Shown: piece after piece, positions 37,210-46,547 of the stretch | How positions within the stretch are numbered: position 1 is the stretch's first letter | Layout: each line of letters opens with the position of its first letter | Origin: Geodermatophilus sp. DSM 44513 | Lineage (GTDB): Bacteria > Actinomycetota > Actinomycetes > Mycobacteriales > Geodermatophilaceae | Reading direction: 5' to 3' | NCBI RefSeq assembly: GCF_032460525.1 | Contig: NZ_CP135963.1 | Coordinates: forward strand, 1,302,001-1,366,000 | DNA: 64,000 bases | Position numbers and translations under genes: made by a program | The notes under the pieces: model-generated | Seen by the model: only the letters and a program-made list of their open reading frames with translations | What the model was told of the DNA's origin: nothing | Database searches by the model: none

Positions 37210-37721
37210 GCGAAGCGTCCTTTCGCACTGGGCGTCGCCTGACAGTGTGCCCCGCGAGCAGCGCCTGCACCGTGAGGTCCCTTGGCTACCCGTGGAGTTC
37301 GGCCGGCTCCCATCTCGTGGCTACCCCGACAGGGTTGGTCGAGAGTGATGCCCTGGGCAGCCGCTAGGTGAACGACGAGCGCTCCCTCTGCGCAGTCTCC
37401 CCAGCCGGTCGGAACGCTCGCTGACCTTCGGGGGCGATGCCGGGAATCAGAAGCCTTCGTTTGCCCACCGGGTTGCAGTTCTGTTTGCAGTTGGTCGCGT
37501 TTGTGACAGGTCGTCCGGATCCACAGTTGTGTGAACGGGCACGTCATCTGGCTTACGGAACGACGGTGAACCGCGGCGAACGCGATTAGGTCGGCCTGGC
37601 AGTGTGCGGGCCGGCCATCTGCAGCAGCTCGCCGTCGTAAGTGAGACTGCTCGGCGGGCAACCCTCTCGCAGTTGGCGGCAGCGCGTTATGCGGGACCCT
37701 CGCCGTGACGACAATGTCGGC
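37210..37721. other. Gap inside the island without a supported gene
   Basis: Long frames on the minus strand (for example 37206-37733) have Arg/His-rich shadow composition and no start signal. Two TTGCAGTT motifs lie near 37474-37494. A minus-strand end, SSLTYDGELLQMAG, near 37600-37650 could be a fragment of a lost gene. I see nothing firm. Confidence 0.45.
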
Positions 37722-38213
37722 GTGCCTAAGCACGAGCCAATCGATGTGGACGTCCTCTGTCGCGGTGCCCAGAGCGCCGTGCTCTCGGGATTGGCCCGCG
37801 GTGACGACGCAATCGACATCCTGGCGGCCTTAGCCTCAACTGATGCGCCGTACCGGTTCGTTCCCGACGTCGCGCTGCTCGAGCTCGCCGTCACCGCGCT
37901 CGACTTAGCCTGTCCGGTCGGTGAGCCGCTGCAGTACGAGGGACTTCGGGATCGCCACCTACCTGAGGTGACGTTCCGCGGCCGCGTCGAGCACTGCAAC
38001 AGTCAGTAGGCCCTCTACGCAGCCGCCTGCGTCCGCGGCGGCCTGCAGCCCGATATCCTGGCCGACGCCGGCTGGTGGCAGACCCCGCTGTGGCAGTACG
38101 CCGTCTTCGCCCTCGTCATCTACAGCCGGGCAGCGGCCGAGCGGCTGGCAGTGCCAGTGGAGGACATTGCGCGACGGATCGCCGCTCGGCACGGCCTCAA
38201 GCTCACCGCGTGA
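37722..38213 (+). pseudogene. Hypothetical gene broken by an in-frame amber stop
   Basis: From GTG 37722 (after a GACAAT box six bases upstream) the frame reads 95 codons, then TAG at 38007-38009, and then continues without shift for 67 more codons to TGA at 38211-38213. The part behind the stop is clearly coding: ALYAAACVRGGLQPDILADAGWW, PLWQYAVFALVIYSRAAAERL and ARRIAARHGLKL. A single base change at the TAG would give one 163-aa protein. It is an unrecognised island-associated family; no suppressor tRNA is evident. A read-through or two-protein arrangement cannot be excluded. Confidence 0.7.
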
Positions 38214-38232
38214 CCACAGTGTGGTCACGCGG
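38206..38232. repeat. Perfect 27-bp palindrome containing GTGACCACA
   Basis: 13-bp arms (38206-38218 and 38220-38232) around one central base, overlapping the TGA stop of the broken gene. The arm sequence GTGACCACA recurs at 38281-38289, and TGACCACTAC near 33673. The odd spacing suggests a protein-binding site (operator or integrase arm site) more than a terminator; no T-tract follows. Confidence 0.7.
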
Positions 38233-38406
38233 CCCCAAGGGGCTGACACAAGGCTGCGACCTCGCCGTATGAGCCGTCTGGCGTGACCACAACATGACCA
38301 ATGAGGCGGAAAACAGCGGTCAAAAGGGGTCATATTGGGCCTTCCGGAGGGTCCTCCAGACCTTCTCCAGTTGCCCTAGCAGGCAGTTTGACCTGCGGTC
38401 TTGCAC

Positions 38407-38451
38407 GGAGCGGGTGACCGGGATCGAACCGGCATGGCCAGCTTGGAAGGC
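38407..38451. repeat. Right attachment-site repeat, inside intact tRNA-Gly
   Basis: Partner of 33568-33612: 45 identical bases in direct orientation. The intact tRNA was kept at this end, as expected when an element integrates into the 3' part of the gene. Confidence 0.85.
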
Positions 38452-38479
38452 TGGGGCTCTACCATTGAGCTACACCCGC
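38409..38479 (-). tRNA. tRNA-Gly(TCC)
   Basis: Complete cloverleaf: 7-bp acceptor (GCGGGTG/CACCCGC), D arm with GCTC/GAGC, anticodon stem CCAGC/GCTGG with loop CTTCCAA (anticodon TCC at 38445-38447), T loop TTCGATC, discriminator T. It is the integration target of the neighbouring element. Confidence 0.95.
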
Positions 38480-38770
38480 GAGACCGAGGAAGACGCTCCG
38501 CGCCCTCGCCGTGACGAGCCCCGCTGACCGAGGTCGGCCGGGCTCCCGGTCCGGGACGAGGGTAGCGCGCGCCGGATCGGCGGGTCCCCGCGGCACTCGG
38601 ACGTCGTCCCCGTCCACGGCGACGCACCCGGCCGGCACGCAGGGGACGTCCACACGTCGCCCAACGACGCGGTCACCACACCTGACCGCGCGTCGGACGG
38701 CCCCCGGAGGACCGCCCGCGTGGCATGGTGACCGCCGACTCCGGACGGTCACGACAGGCGAGGGAGGCCG

Positions 38771-39799
38771 GTGTCCCGTTCCCCGGCGGATCCGGCCACG
38801 TCGTCCCCGGCCCGGGGCCGCGCGGCCTCGCCTGCCGACCGCACCCGGTCGCTGCCGTCGTCCCGGGACTTCCTCCTCGGGCTCCTGGTCCAGGTCCTCG
38901 TCATCCGGTGGCTGTGGCCGGACCTGTTCGCCATCCCCGCCCTGCAGGCCTGGGCGACTGTCTTCGTCGCGGTCTGCCTCCAGGCACTGCCGTTCCTGGT
39001 CATCGGGGTGCTGCTGTCCGCCGCCATCAGCGCCTTCGTCCCGCCGTCCTTCTTCCAACGAGCCCTGCCGCGGCGCCCGGCGCTCGCCGTCCCGGTGGCC
39101 TCGCTCAGCGGCGCGGTGCTGCCCGGCTGCGAGTGCGCCTCCGTGCCGGTCGCCGGCAGCCTGGTGCGCCGCGGCGTCGCCCCCGCGGCGGCCCTCGCCT
39201 TCCTGCTCTCTGCCCCGGCGATCAACCCGGTCGTGCTGGTCGCCACCGCGGTCGCCTTCCCCGACGAGCCGCTCATGGCGGTCGCCCGCTTCGCCGCCTC
39301 CCTCGTCGCGGCCGTCGTCATGGGGTGGCTGTGGACTGCCTACGGCCGGGGGGAGTGGCTGCGGCTGCCGTCCCGGTCCGCGGACCACGGGGACGCCGGC
39401 CGCCTCGGGACCTTCCGCGCCGCCGCCCAGCACGACCTGCTGCACGCCGGTGGCTTCCTGGTCGTCGGCGGCATCACCGCGGCGACCCTCAACGTCGTCG
39501 TCCCCCGGGCGTGGCTGGAGCAGCTCGCGGACTCCCCGCTGCTGTCGGTCCTGGTGCTGGCCGTCCTCGCCGTCGTCCTGGCCATCTGCTCGGAGGCCGA
39601 CGCCTTCGTCGCCGCCAGCCTGACCTCCTTCAGCCTCACCTCCCGGCTGGTCTTCCTCGTCGTGGGCCCGGTCGTCGACGTCAAGCTGATCGCGCTGCAG
39701 TCGGGCACCTTCGGACGCCGCTTCGCCCTGCGGTTCGCACCGGTCACCTTCACCGTCGCCGTCCTCTCGGCGCTTGGCGTCGCCTGGGTCGTGTGGTGA
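38771..39799 (+). CDS. Permease of the YraQ/ArsP (DUF318, UPF0718) family
   Basis: 342-aa integral membrane protein with about eight helices. The family motif LPGCECASVPVAGSLVRRGVAPAAALAFLLSAPAINP is present in pieces (Cys pair near 117-119), as is SEADAFVAASL in the second half. Members include ArsP, an organoarsenical exporter, but most pairs with a TIGR03943 protein, as here, are thought to be metal-related without firm substrate. GTG 38771 follows GGGAGG. The partner gene starts 10 bases after its stop. Confidence 0.85.
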   Translation: MSRSPADPATSSPARGRAASPADRTRSLPSSRDFLLGLLVQVLVIRWLWPDLFAIPALQAWATVFVAVCLQALPFLVIGVLLSAAISAFVPPSFFQRALPRRPALAVPVASLSGAVLPGCECASVPVAGSLVRRGVAPAAALAFLLSAPAINPVVLVATAVAFPDEPLMAVARFAASLVAAVVMGWLWTAYGRGEWLRLPSRSADHGDAGRLGTFRAAAQHDLLHAGGFLVVGGITAATLNVVVPRAWLEQLADSPLLSVLVLAVLAVVLAICSEADAFVAASLTSFSLTSRLVFLVVGPVVDVKLIALQSGTFGRRFALRFAPVTFTVAVLSALGVAWVVW

Positions 39800-39809
39800 G
39801 GAGCCGCCC

Positions 39810-40511
39810 GTGGACCGGCTGACCCAGCTCTGGGTCCTCCTGCTGCTCGGCGGCGTCACCCTCGCCGTCGCGCTGGGCGACGCCCACCTCGCCTACGTCC
39901 GGCCCGGCTTCCGGCCGCTGCTGCTGGGCGCCGGCGCCGTCCTGCTCCTCCTCGGCCTCGCCGGCCTGCTCCGCGAGCGCTCTCCTGGAGGCGCCCACGG
40001 CCACGGCGCCCCCCGCGTCGCCTGGCTGCTGCTCCTCCCCGTCACCGTGGTGCTGCTGGTCGCCCCGCCCGCGCTGGGCTCCTTCACCGCGGCACGGCAG
40101 GCCCTGCAGGTCCAGGCCGCCGCGCAACCGCCGGCCCCCGGGATCGGGCCGGACGACCCCGGCGAGCAGCACCGCACGATGGCCCTCCTCGAGTACTCGC
40201 TGCACGCGCTCGCTGCGGACACCAGCGCCCTGGACGGCCGGCTCGTCCGGCTGACCGGCTTCGTGACCCCGCGGGAGGGCGGCGGCTGGTACGTCTCCCG
40301 CATCGGGATCAAGTGCTGCGCGGCCGACGCGGTGGCGGTCACCGTCGTGGTCGACGCCGAGCGCGGGGACCTGGCCGCCGACCAGTGGGTGGAGGTCGTC
40401 GGCTCCTGGGCGCCACCGCGGCCGCACCCCGCCGGCGGCCACCCGGAGGCGGTCGTCGCGCCCCGCTCGGTGACCCCCATCGAGGCGCCGGCCAACACCT
40501 ACCAGGGCTGA
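39810..40511 (+). CDS. TIGR03943 family membrane protein, partner of the permease
   Basis: 233 aa. Three N-terminal transmembrane helices are followed by an extracytoplasmic domain holding RLVRLTGFV and SRIGIKCCAADAVAV; the adjacent Cys pair and the His-containing linker (GGAHGHGAP) fit metal handling. This family is almost always next to a YraQ-type permease (B. subtilis YcgQ/YcgR arrangement). GTG 39810 follows GAGGAG. No Zur box was seen before the pair. Confidence 0.85.
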   Translation: MDRLTQLWVLLLLGGVTLAVALGDAHLAYVRPGFRPLLLGAGAVLLLLGLAGLLRERSPGGAHGHGAPRVAWLLLLPVTVVLLVAPPALGSFTAARQALQVQAAAQPPAPGIGPDDPGEQHRTMALLEYSLHALAADTSALDGRLVRLTGFVTPREGGGWYVSRIGIKCCAADAVAVTVVVDAERGDLAADQWVEVVGSWAPPRPHPAGGHPEAVVAPRSVTPIEAPANTYQG

Positions 40512-40550
40512 TCGGACCGCCGTCCGGACGGCTCCGCCGCAGGGCGCGCC

Positions 40551-40556
40551 TAGACT
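40551..40556 (+). promoter_or_regulatory. -10 box of tRNA-Pro
   Basis: TAGACT ends 11 bases before the mature tRNA 5' end, a normal distance for a short pre-tRNA leader. Confidence 0.45.
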
Positions 40557-40567
40557 CCCTGGGGCCA

Positions 40568-40644
40568 CGGGGTGTGGCGCAGTTTGGTAGCGCACCCGCT
40601 TTGGGAGCGGGGGGCCGTGGGTTCAAATCCCGCCACCCCGACCA
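40568..40644 (+). tRNA. tRNA-Pro(TGG), CCA encoded
   Basis: Acceptor CGGGGTG/CACCCCG, D stem GCGC/GCGC, anticodon stem CCCGC/GCGGG with loop TTTGGGA (anticodon TGG at 40602-40604), T loop TTCAAAT, discriminator A and encoded CCA at 40642-40644. Confidence 0.96.
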
Positions 40645-40658
40645 CCACCCGCCGTCCC

Positions 40659-40664
40659 TAGACT
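40659..40664 (+). promoter_or_regulatory. -10 box of tig
   Basis: TAGACT 15 bases behind tRNA-Pro. It gives a leader of about 55 bases with GAGGAG at 40711-40716 before GTG 40727. Confidence 0.45.
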
Positions 40665-40726
40665 CGTGGGCCGACCCGGCGTCGTCCGGCGCCGTCCCCG
40701 TCTGCCGATCGAGGAGCACTGCCGCT

Positions 40727-42310
40727 GTGAAGAGCACCATCGAGGAACTGGGCCCCACGCGGGTCCGGATGGCGATCGAGGTGCCGTGGGGGGACCTGGA
40801 CCACGCCTTCGCCGAGGTCTACAAGGAGCTGCGCAACCAGGTGCGCATCCCCGGCTTCCGCCCGGGCAAGGTGCCCAACCGGGTCATCGACACCCGCATC
40901 GGCCGCCCGGTGGTGCTCGAGCAGGTCGTCCAGCACGCCGTCCCGGAGGTCTACTCCGAGGTCGTCCGCGAGAACCAGGTGCGCGTGCTCGGCCAGCCCG
41001 ACATCGAGGTGACCCGCCTCGACGACAACGACACCCTCGCCTTCACCGCCGAGGTCGACGTCGCGCCCAAGGTCGAGCTGCCCCCGCTGGACGGCCTCGC
41101 GGTCACCGTGGACGACGTCGAGGTCACCGACGAGGAGATCGACCAGCAGATCTCGGTCATGCGCGAGCGCTTCGGCATGCTCACCGCCGTCGAGCGCGCC
41201 GCCCAGGACGGCGACTTCGTCTCCATCGACCTCGAGGCCACGCTCGACGGCGAGGTGCTCGAGGACGGCTCGACCACCGGCATGTCCTACGAGGTCGGCT
41301 CCGGCAACCTGATGCAGGGCCTCGACGACGCCGTCCGCGGGCTGTCGGCCGATGAGTCCGCCACCTTCCAGACCGCGCTCCTGCAGGGCCCCAACGCCGG
41401 TGAGTCCGCCGACGTCACCGTCACCGTCCGCTCGGTGAAGACCAAGGAGCTCCCGGAGCTGGACGACGAGTTCGCCTCCACCGCGAGCGAGTTCGACACC
41501 CTCGAGGAGCTGCGGGACGACGTCCGCACCCGGCTGGCCCGCACCAAGGTGCTGCAGCAGGGCGCCCAGGCCCGCGACAAGCTGGTCGAGCACCTCATCG
41601 AGACCGTCGAGGTGCCCATCCCCGAGAAGCTGGTCGAGCGCGAGATCGAGTGGCGCAACCAGGCCATGCAGAACGAGCTGCAGCAGGCCGGCATGGACTG
41701 GGACGCCTTCCTGCAGATGTCCGGAGTGGAGAGCCGCGAGGCCTACGAGGCCGAGCAGCGGACGAACATCGAGGAGGCAGTGCGCACCCAGTTCATCCTG
41801 GACGCGATCGCCGACGCCCGTGAGGTCACCGTCGACAACGACGACCTCTCCGCGCAGGTCATGGCTCAGGCCCAGCGCAACCGGATGAGCCCGGAGCAGT
41901 ACGCCCAGCAGCTGCAGCAGGGCGGCAACATCGCCGAGTTCGTCGCCGACGTCCGCCGCACCAAGACCCTCGCCCAGCTGCTCGAGCAGACCACCATCAC
42001 CGACGCCTCCGGCAACGTCGTCGACCTGGAGGCGCTGCGCCCGCGCACCGTCCCGGCCCCGGCCGCCGGTGCGGCCGACGACGCCGGCACTCCGGACGAC
42101 GACGCCACCGGCGAGCCCGACCTCGGGGACGCCGAGCCCGAGGACGCGACCGAGGACGGCCTCGGCGGGGACGCCGCCGACCAGTCGCCCGAGGTTGCCG
42201 GGCCCACCGTCGGCCCGACCACCGACGACGACGGGGACGCCGCGGTCGACCCCGCCGTCGACACCGCCGCGCCGGACGCCGACGCCGCCGACGGGACCGC
42301 TGCCCGCTGA
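40727..42310 (+). CDS. tig: Trigger factor with acidic C-terminal tail
   Basis: Ribosome-bound chaperone and peptidyl-prolyl isomerase. 527 aa. The ribosome-binding signature [12 protein letters not shown] lies near 45. The FKBP-like domain includes [15 protein letters not shown] and [18 protein letters not shown]. The helical chaperone domain follows to about 440. The last about 85 residues are a low-complexity Asp/Glu/Ala/Thr/Gly tail, longer than in most trigger factors (about 430-470 aa in all). GTG 40727 was chosen because of GAGGAG. It is followed by clpP1 as in other actinobacteria. Confidence 0.95.
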   Translation: MKSTIEELGPTRVRMAIEVPWGDLDHAFAEVYKELRNQVRIPGFRPGKVPNRVIDTRIGRPVVLEQVVQHAVPEVYSEVVRENQVRVLGQPDIEVTRLDDNDTLAFTAEVDVAPKVELPPLDGLAVTVDDVEVTDEEIDQQISVMRERFGMLTAVERAAQDGDFVSIDLEATLDGEVLEDGSTTGMSYEVGSGNLMQGLDDAVRGLSADESATFQTALLQGPNAGESADVTVTVRSVKTKELPELDDEFASTASEFDTLEELRDDVRTRLARTKVLQQGAQARDKLVEHLIETVEVPIPEKLVEREIEWRNQAMQNELQQAGMDWDAFLQMSGVESREAYEAEQRTNIEEAVRTQFILDAIADAREVTVDNDDLSAQVMAQAQRNRMSPEQYAQQLQQGGNIAEFVADVRRTKTLAQLLEQTTITDASGNVVDLEALRPRTVPAPAAGAADDAGTPDDDATGEPDLGDAEPEDATEDGLGGDAADQSPEVAGPTVGPTTDDDGDAAVDPAVDTAAPDADAADGTAAR

Positions 42311-42401
42311 CGCAGGCCCCTCCGCACGGCCGACGCCGTCCCGCCCCCGCACCCCGGGGAGGGGCGGCGTCGTCCGTCCCGGGGGTGCCGGCCGCGGGCC
42401 G

Positions 42402-42418
42402 CTGCGCCGACGGCGAAC
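42402..42418. promoter_or_regulatory. ClgR-like operator candidate upstream of clpP1
   Basis: On the minus strand the site reads GTTCGC, five bases, GCG, near the published ClgR pattern, which regulates clpP genes in actinobacteria. A TAGGGT -10 box follows at 42457-42462. GC-rich sequence makes chance matches easy. Confidence 0.25.
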
Positions 42419-42578
42419 ACCCCCGGCGCCGGGACTGCCGCCTCGTGCCCGCGCGTTAGGGTCGGTGCAACCCAGGTCGGCCCCGGGGACACCGCGCCGC
42501 GCGACGCCCCCGGTCCGGCACCACAGCCCCGCCCAGCGAGACCGACTGCGCGACAGTCATACGGAGGTCACCGGACCC

Positions 42579-43214
42579 GTGAGCACCAACCCGAACCAGG
42601 TGAGCGCACCGCTCATGCGTGGCGCCGCCGGGGGCATGAACCTCGGCGACTCGGTCTACGAGCGCCTGCTGCGCGAGCGCATCATCTTCCTGGGCACCCA
42701 GGTCGACGACGTCATCGCCAACCAGCTCGCCGCCCAGATGCTGCTGCTGTCCGCCGAGGACCCCAAGCGCGACATCCACCTGTACATCAACTCCCCCGGC
42801 GGCTCGGTCAGCGCCGGCATGGCCATCTACGACACGATGCAGTTCATCGACTGCGACGTGGCCACCTACGGCATGGGCCTGGCCGCCTCGATGGGCCAGT
42901 TCCTGCTGACCGCCGGCACCAAGGGCAAGCGCTACGCCCTGCCGCACGCGCGGATCATGATGCACCAGCCCTCCGCCGGCGTCGGTGGCACCGCGGCCGA
43001 CATCGCCATCCAGGCCGACCTCTTCCGGCGCACCAAGAAGGAGCTCAACGAGCTGCAGTCCTTCCACACCGGCCAGAGCGTCGAGCAGATCGACCGGGAC
43101 TCCGACCGCGACCGCTGGTTCACCGCGCAGGAGGCGCTGGAGTACGGCTTCGTCGACCACGTGGTGAGCAAGGCGGCCATGACCGACAGCACCAACCCGG
43201 TCACCGACAACTGA
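42579..43214 (+). CDS. clpP1: ClpP1 protease subunit
   Basis: Serine peptidase subunit of the ClpP1P2 complex, which degrades substrates unfolded by ClpX or ClpC. 211 aa. Catalytic Ser104 in GLAASMGQ, His129 in ARIMMHQPS and Asp174 in [29 protein letters not shown] is typical. A short propeptide-like N-terminus precedes [18 protein letters not shown] 42579 follows GGAGGT. The clpP2 gene starts 16 bases on, so the two form an operon. They are essential in related bacteria. Confidence 0.95.
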   Translation: MSTNPNQVSAPLMRGAAGGMNLGDSVYERLLRERIIFLGTQVDDVIANQLAAQMLLLSAEDPKRDIHLYINSPGGSVSAGMAIYDTMQFIDCDVATYGMGLAASMGQFLLTAGTKGKRYALPHARIMMHQPSAGVGGTAADIAIQADLFRRTKKELNELQSFHTGQSVEQIDRDSDRDRWFTAQEALEYGFVDHVVSKAAMTDSTNPVTDN

Positions 43215-43230
43215 GTCCGGAGGGACCGAC

Positions 43231-43857
43231 ATGAGCTTCCAGATGCCCTCCAGCCGCTACATCCTGCCCTCCTTCGTGGAGCGCACGAGCTACGGCATGA
43301 AGGAGTCCAACCCCTACAACAAGCTCTTCGAGGAGCGCATCATCTTCCTCGGGGTGCAGATCGACGACGCGTCGGCCAACGACGTGATGGCCCAGCTCAT
43401 CACGCTGGAGTCCGCCGACCCGGACCGCGACATCACCATCTACATCAACTCCCCGGGTGGCTCCTTCACCTCGCTGATGGCCATCTACGACACGATGATG
43501 TTCGTCCGGCCCGACATCCAGACCGTCTGCATGGGCCAGGCCGCCTCGGCCGCCGCCGTCCTGCTGGCCGCCGGCACCCCCGGCAAGCGGCTGGCGCTGC
43601 CGTACTCCCGGGTGCTCATCCACCAGCCCTCCGGCGAGGCCGGCGGGCAGGTGTCGGACCTGGAGATCCACGCGGCGGAGATCCAGCGGGTCCGCCAGCA
43701 GATGGAGGACATCCTGGCCCGGCACACCGGCCGGTCGCCCGAGCAGGTCCGCGCCGACATCGACCGCGACAAGATCCTCACCGCCGGCGAGGCCAAGGCC
43801 TACGGGATCGTCGACGAGGTCATCCAGAGCCGCAAGCTCAACGCCCTGCCGGGCTGA
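43231..43857 (+). CDS. clpP2: ClpP2 protease subunit
   Basis: Second ClpP subunit, 208 aa; in actinobacteria the ClpP2 ring is the side that docks the ATPase. Ser106 in [10 protein letters not shown], His131 in [13 protein letters not shown] and Asp176 in the RADIDRDK segment. [19 protein letters not shown] is typical. Preceded by a CCGGAGG site. Together with clpP1 it forms a heteromeric 14-mer. clpX follows after 275 bases with its own upstream region. Confidence 0.95.
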   Translation: MSFQMPSSRYILPSFVERTSYGMKESNPYNKLFEERIIFLGVQIDDASANDVMAQLITLESADPDRDITIYINSPGGSFTSLMAIYDTMMFVRPDIQTVCMGQAASAAAVLLAAGTPGKRLALPYSRVLIHQPSGEAGGQVSDLEIHAAEIQRVRQQMEDILARHTGRSPEQVRADIDRDKILTAGEAKAYGIVDEVIQSRKLNALPG

Positions 43858-44132
43858 CCCTGCGCGACGGGACGGGTCGAGTGCGCGCGTGTCGGGCGCT
43901 CGACCCGTACCGTCGGAGGACGCGGGACGCACGACTGCCGGTGCCGCACCCGCCGGGCGAGTCATCACCCGGCGCGGTCGGTGCCGGGAGGTACGGTCGG
44001 CGGGCTCTCGACCCCGGCCGGTCGCCGGAGGAGGGTCTCGCCGGAGCGGGGCCGAGCACGGACACCAGCACCAGTTCACAGACGGGCGCCTGATCCGGGA
44101 GCCTGGAATCCCCCCGAGGTGGAGGTCAGCAG

Positions 44133-45404
44133 GTGGCACGAATCGGTGAGAGCGGTGACCTGCTCAAGTGCTCGTTCTGCGGGAAGAGCCAGAAGCAGGT
44201 CAAGAAGCTCATCGCTGGCCCCGGGGTCTACATCTGCGACGAGTGCATCGACCTCTGCAACGAGATCATCGAGGAGGAGCTGTCGGAGTCGTCGGACCTG
44301 AAGTTCGACGAGCTGCCGAAGCCCAAGGAGATCCACGACTTCCTCGAGCAGTACGTGATCGGCCAGGACAAGGCCAAGCGCGCCCTGTCGGTGGCCGTCT
44401 ACAACCACTACAAGCGGGTGCAGGCCGGCGGCGCCGGCGGCCGCGACGACTCCGTCGAGCTGGCCAAGTCCAACATCCTGCTGATAGGCCCCACCGGCTG
44501 CGGCAAGACCCACCTCGCCCAGACCCTGGCCCGGATGCTCAACGTCCCCTTCGCCATCGCCGACGCCACCGCGCTCACCGAGGCCGGCTACGTCGGTGAG
44601 GACGTCGAGAACATCCTGCTCAAGCTGATCCAGGCCGCCGACTACGACGTCAAGCGCGCCGAGACCGGGATCATCTACATCGACGAGGTCGACAAGATCG
44701 CCCGCAAGAGCGAGAACCCGTCGATCACCCGCGACGTCTCCGGCGAGGGCGTGCAGCAGGCGCTGCTGAAGATCCTCGAGGGGACGACGGCCTCGGTGCC
44801 CCCGCAGGGTGGCCGCAAGCACCCGCACCAGGAGTTCATCCAGATCGACACGACGAACGTGCTGTTCATCGTGGGCGGCGCCTTCGCCGGCCTGGAGAAG
44901 ATCATCGAGCAGCGGGCCGGCAAGCAGGGCATCGGCTTCGGCTCGGAGGTCCGCTCCAAGAAGGAGATGGACGAGGCCAACACCTTCGCCGAGGTCATGC
45001 CCGAGGACCTGCTGAAGTTCGGCATGATCCCGGAGTTCATCGGCCGGCTCCCGGTCATCACCAGCGTCGAGAAGCTCGACCGCGACGCGCTGATGAACAT
45101 CCTCACCGAGCCGAAGAACGCCCTGGTGCGCCAGTACCGGCGGCTGTTCGAGCTCGACGGGGTGGAGCTGGAGTTCACCGACGACGCGCTGGAGTCGATC
45201 GCCGACCAGGCCATCCTCCGCGGCACCGGCGCCCGTGGCCTGCGCGCGATCATGGAGGAGGTGCTGCAGTCGGTGATGTACGACGTCCCCAGCCGGGACG
45301 ACGTCGCCTCCGTGGTGATCACCCGGGAGGTCGTGCTGGAGCACGTCAACCCGACGATCGTGCCCCGCAAGCCCAGCCGCGCCCCTCGTGAGAAGTCGGC
45401 CTAG
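44133..45404 (+). CDS. clpX: ClpX, ATPase subunit of Clp protease
   Basis: AAA+ unfoldase, 423 aa. The N-terminal zinc-binding domain has Cys13, Cys16, Cys35 and Cys38 (KCSFCGK ... YICDEC). The Walker A motif GPTGCGKT is at 119-126 (Cys in place of the more common Ser), Walker B is [11 protein letters not shown], and GYVGEDVE (pore-1) and [11 protein letters not shown] (sensor 2) are present. GTG 44133 follows GGAGGT. The 275-base gap before it probably carries a promoter, but I cannot pick one with confidence. Confidence 0.96.
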   Translation: MARIGESGDLLKCSFCGKSQKQVKKLIAGPGVYICDECIDLCNEIIEEELSESSDLKFDELPKPKEIHDFLEQYVIGQDKAKRALSVAVYNHYKRVQAGGAGGRDDSVELAKSNILLIGPTGCGKTHLAQTLARMLNVPFAIADATALTEAGYVGEDVENILLKLIQAADYDVKRAETGIIYIDEVDKIARKSENPSITRDVSGEGVQQALLKILEGTTASVPPQGGRKHPHQEFIQIDTTNVLFIVGGAFAGLEKIIEQRAGKQGIGFGSEVRSKKEMDEANTFAEVMPEDLLKFGMIPEFIGRLPVITSVEKLDRDALMNILTEPKNALVRQYRRLFELDGVELEFTDDALESIADQAILRGTGARGLRAIMEEVLQSVMYDVPSRDDVASVVITREVVLEHVNPTIVPRKPSRAPREKSA

Positions 45405-45426
45405 CAGGTCGGAGAACCGCTGTACC

Positions 45427-45463
45427 CCGGTGGCCCAGGACCCGCGTGGTCCTGGGCCACCGG
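45427..45463. terminator. Bidirectional terminator between clpX and the DUF559 gene
   Basis: Perfect 16-bp stem (45427-45442 with 45448-45463) and a 5-base loop between two convergent stop codons. It ends three bases from the DUF559 stop. Confidence 0.85.
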
Positions 45464-45466
45464 TGT

Positions 45467-46387
45467 TCAGAGGTCCGCGAGCCGGCGTCGCAGGACCGCC
45501 TCGATCTCCCGCCGACACCCTGCCGGATCCGTGACCAGCCGCCGGTAGCTGAACCGGAGGACCACCCAGCCGAGCGTCGCCAGCGCGGTGTCGCGGCGCA
45601 TGTCGCGCTCGCGCTGCTCCCGGCTGCCGTGGAAGGCGGCCCCGTCCAGCTCGACCGCCACTCGCAGCCTCGGCCAGGCGGCGTCGAGGTACACCGTGCG
45701 GCCGGTGGGCAGCGCGACCCGGTGCTGCTGCACGAACGGCGGGATCCGGGGGTCCCGCAGCACGTGCAGCACGCCGAAGACCTCCAGCTCGCTCTGGCAC
45801 CCGCCGGCCACCAGGTCGAGCAGCTCCACGAGCTCGCGCCGGCCGGAGTGCCGCTGCTGCTGCGCCGACGCCGCGCGCAGGTCGTCGACGTCCACCGCCC
45901 GCGTCCGGACGGCCTCGATGACCGCCTGGCGCACCACGGGGACCTCGCTGGCCGCCCGCGGGTTCCGCCGCGGCGTGCAGGACCACGCCCAGGCGTCGAC
46001 GAGGCTGCGCGCCGCGTCCAGGACCGGCAGCCCGTTCACCCCGACCGTCTCCAGCGTCAGCGTCGTCCGGTGGACGGTCACCCCGACGGCGCCGCGCGGC
46101 CAGCGGTCGGCCGGCACGGTGACGTGCAGCGGACCGGGCCGCGCCGGTACGAGCTGGTGGACGGCGAGCGCCGACAGGTGACTGAGTGGGCCGCGTGCCC
46201 ACAGCACCGCGGCGCGGGCACGCACCGGCCACTCGCCGGCCCGGTCGGGGAGGGCGAGGACGCCGGGGTGCAGCAGGACGACGTCCCCGTCGGTCAGCCA
46301 GCGGCTGACGCTGGTGGAGCTCGTGGCCAGGGTGACCCGGTCGCGGCGTGCGCTGCCGTGGGGGAGGAGGGCTGCGAGGTCGTGCAC
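45467..46387 (-). CDS. DUF559 (endonuclease-fold) protein with AbiEi-like N-terminus
   Basis: 306 aa. The C-terminal DUF559 domain, a PD-(D/E)XK-type fold related to Vsr, shows VYLDAAWPRLRVAVELDGAAFH and RDTALATLGWVVLRFSYRRL. The N-terminal part resembles the winged-helix region annotated as AbiEi antitoxin-like in actinobacterial proteins (DGDVVLLHPGVLALPD, AAVLWARGPLSHLSALAVHQL). These proteins are frequent and multi-copy in this order of bacteria with no proven function. GTG 46387 marks the start of the recognisable part; upstream frame to 46720 is an extension over the divergent gene. Confidence 0.75.
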   Translation of the reverse strand: MHDLAALLPHGSARRDRVTLATSSTSVSRWLTDGDVVLLHPGVLALPDRAGEWPVRARAAVLWARGPLSHLSALAVHQLVPARPGPLHVTVPADRWPRGAVGVTVHRTTLTLETVGVNGLPVLDAARSLVDAWAWSCTPRRNPRAASEVPVVRQAVIEAVRTRAVDVDDLRAASAQQQRHSGRRELVELLDLVAGGCQSELEVFGVLHVLRDPRIPPFVQQHRVALPTGRTVYLDAAWPRLRVAVELDGAAFHGSREQRERDMRRDTALATLGWVVLRFSYRRLVTDPAGCRREIEAVLRRRLADL

Positions 46388-46534
46388 GCCGCGCAGCCTG
46401 GCGCGGGAGTGGTCCGGTCCGCTCGGGGGCTGTGGACGGCGGCGACCGCTGTACCCGAGTGGCCCGGGGACGCCGTCGAAACGGGCCGTCGGGGTGCAGC
46501 GGTGTCGTGCGCGGCACCACCGGCGGGCGGCTGG

Positions 46535-46540
46535 CACAGT
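46535..46540 (+). promoter_or_regulatory. Candidate -10 box of a leaderless promoter for the DUF2236 gene
   Basis: CACAGT, seven bases, then GTG 46548. It deviates from TANNNT at the first base, as several boxes in this window do. Confidence 0.35.
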
Positions 46541-46547
46541 CGAGGCC

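Noticed and set aside
37206..37733. A 175-codon minus-strand frame in the island
   Set aside because: Arg/His/Cys-rich shadow composition, no ribosome binding site, and it overlaps the start of the better-supported broken gene.
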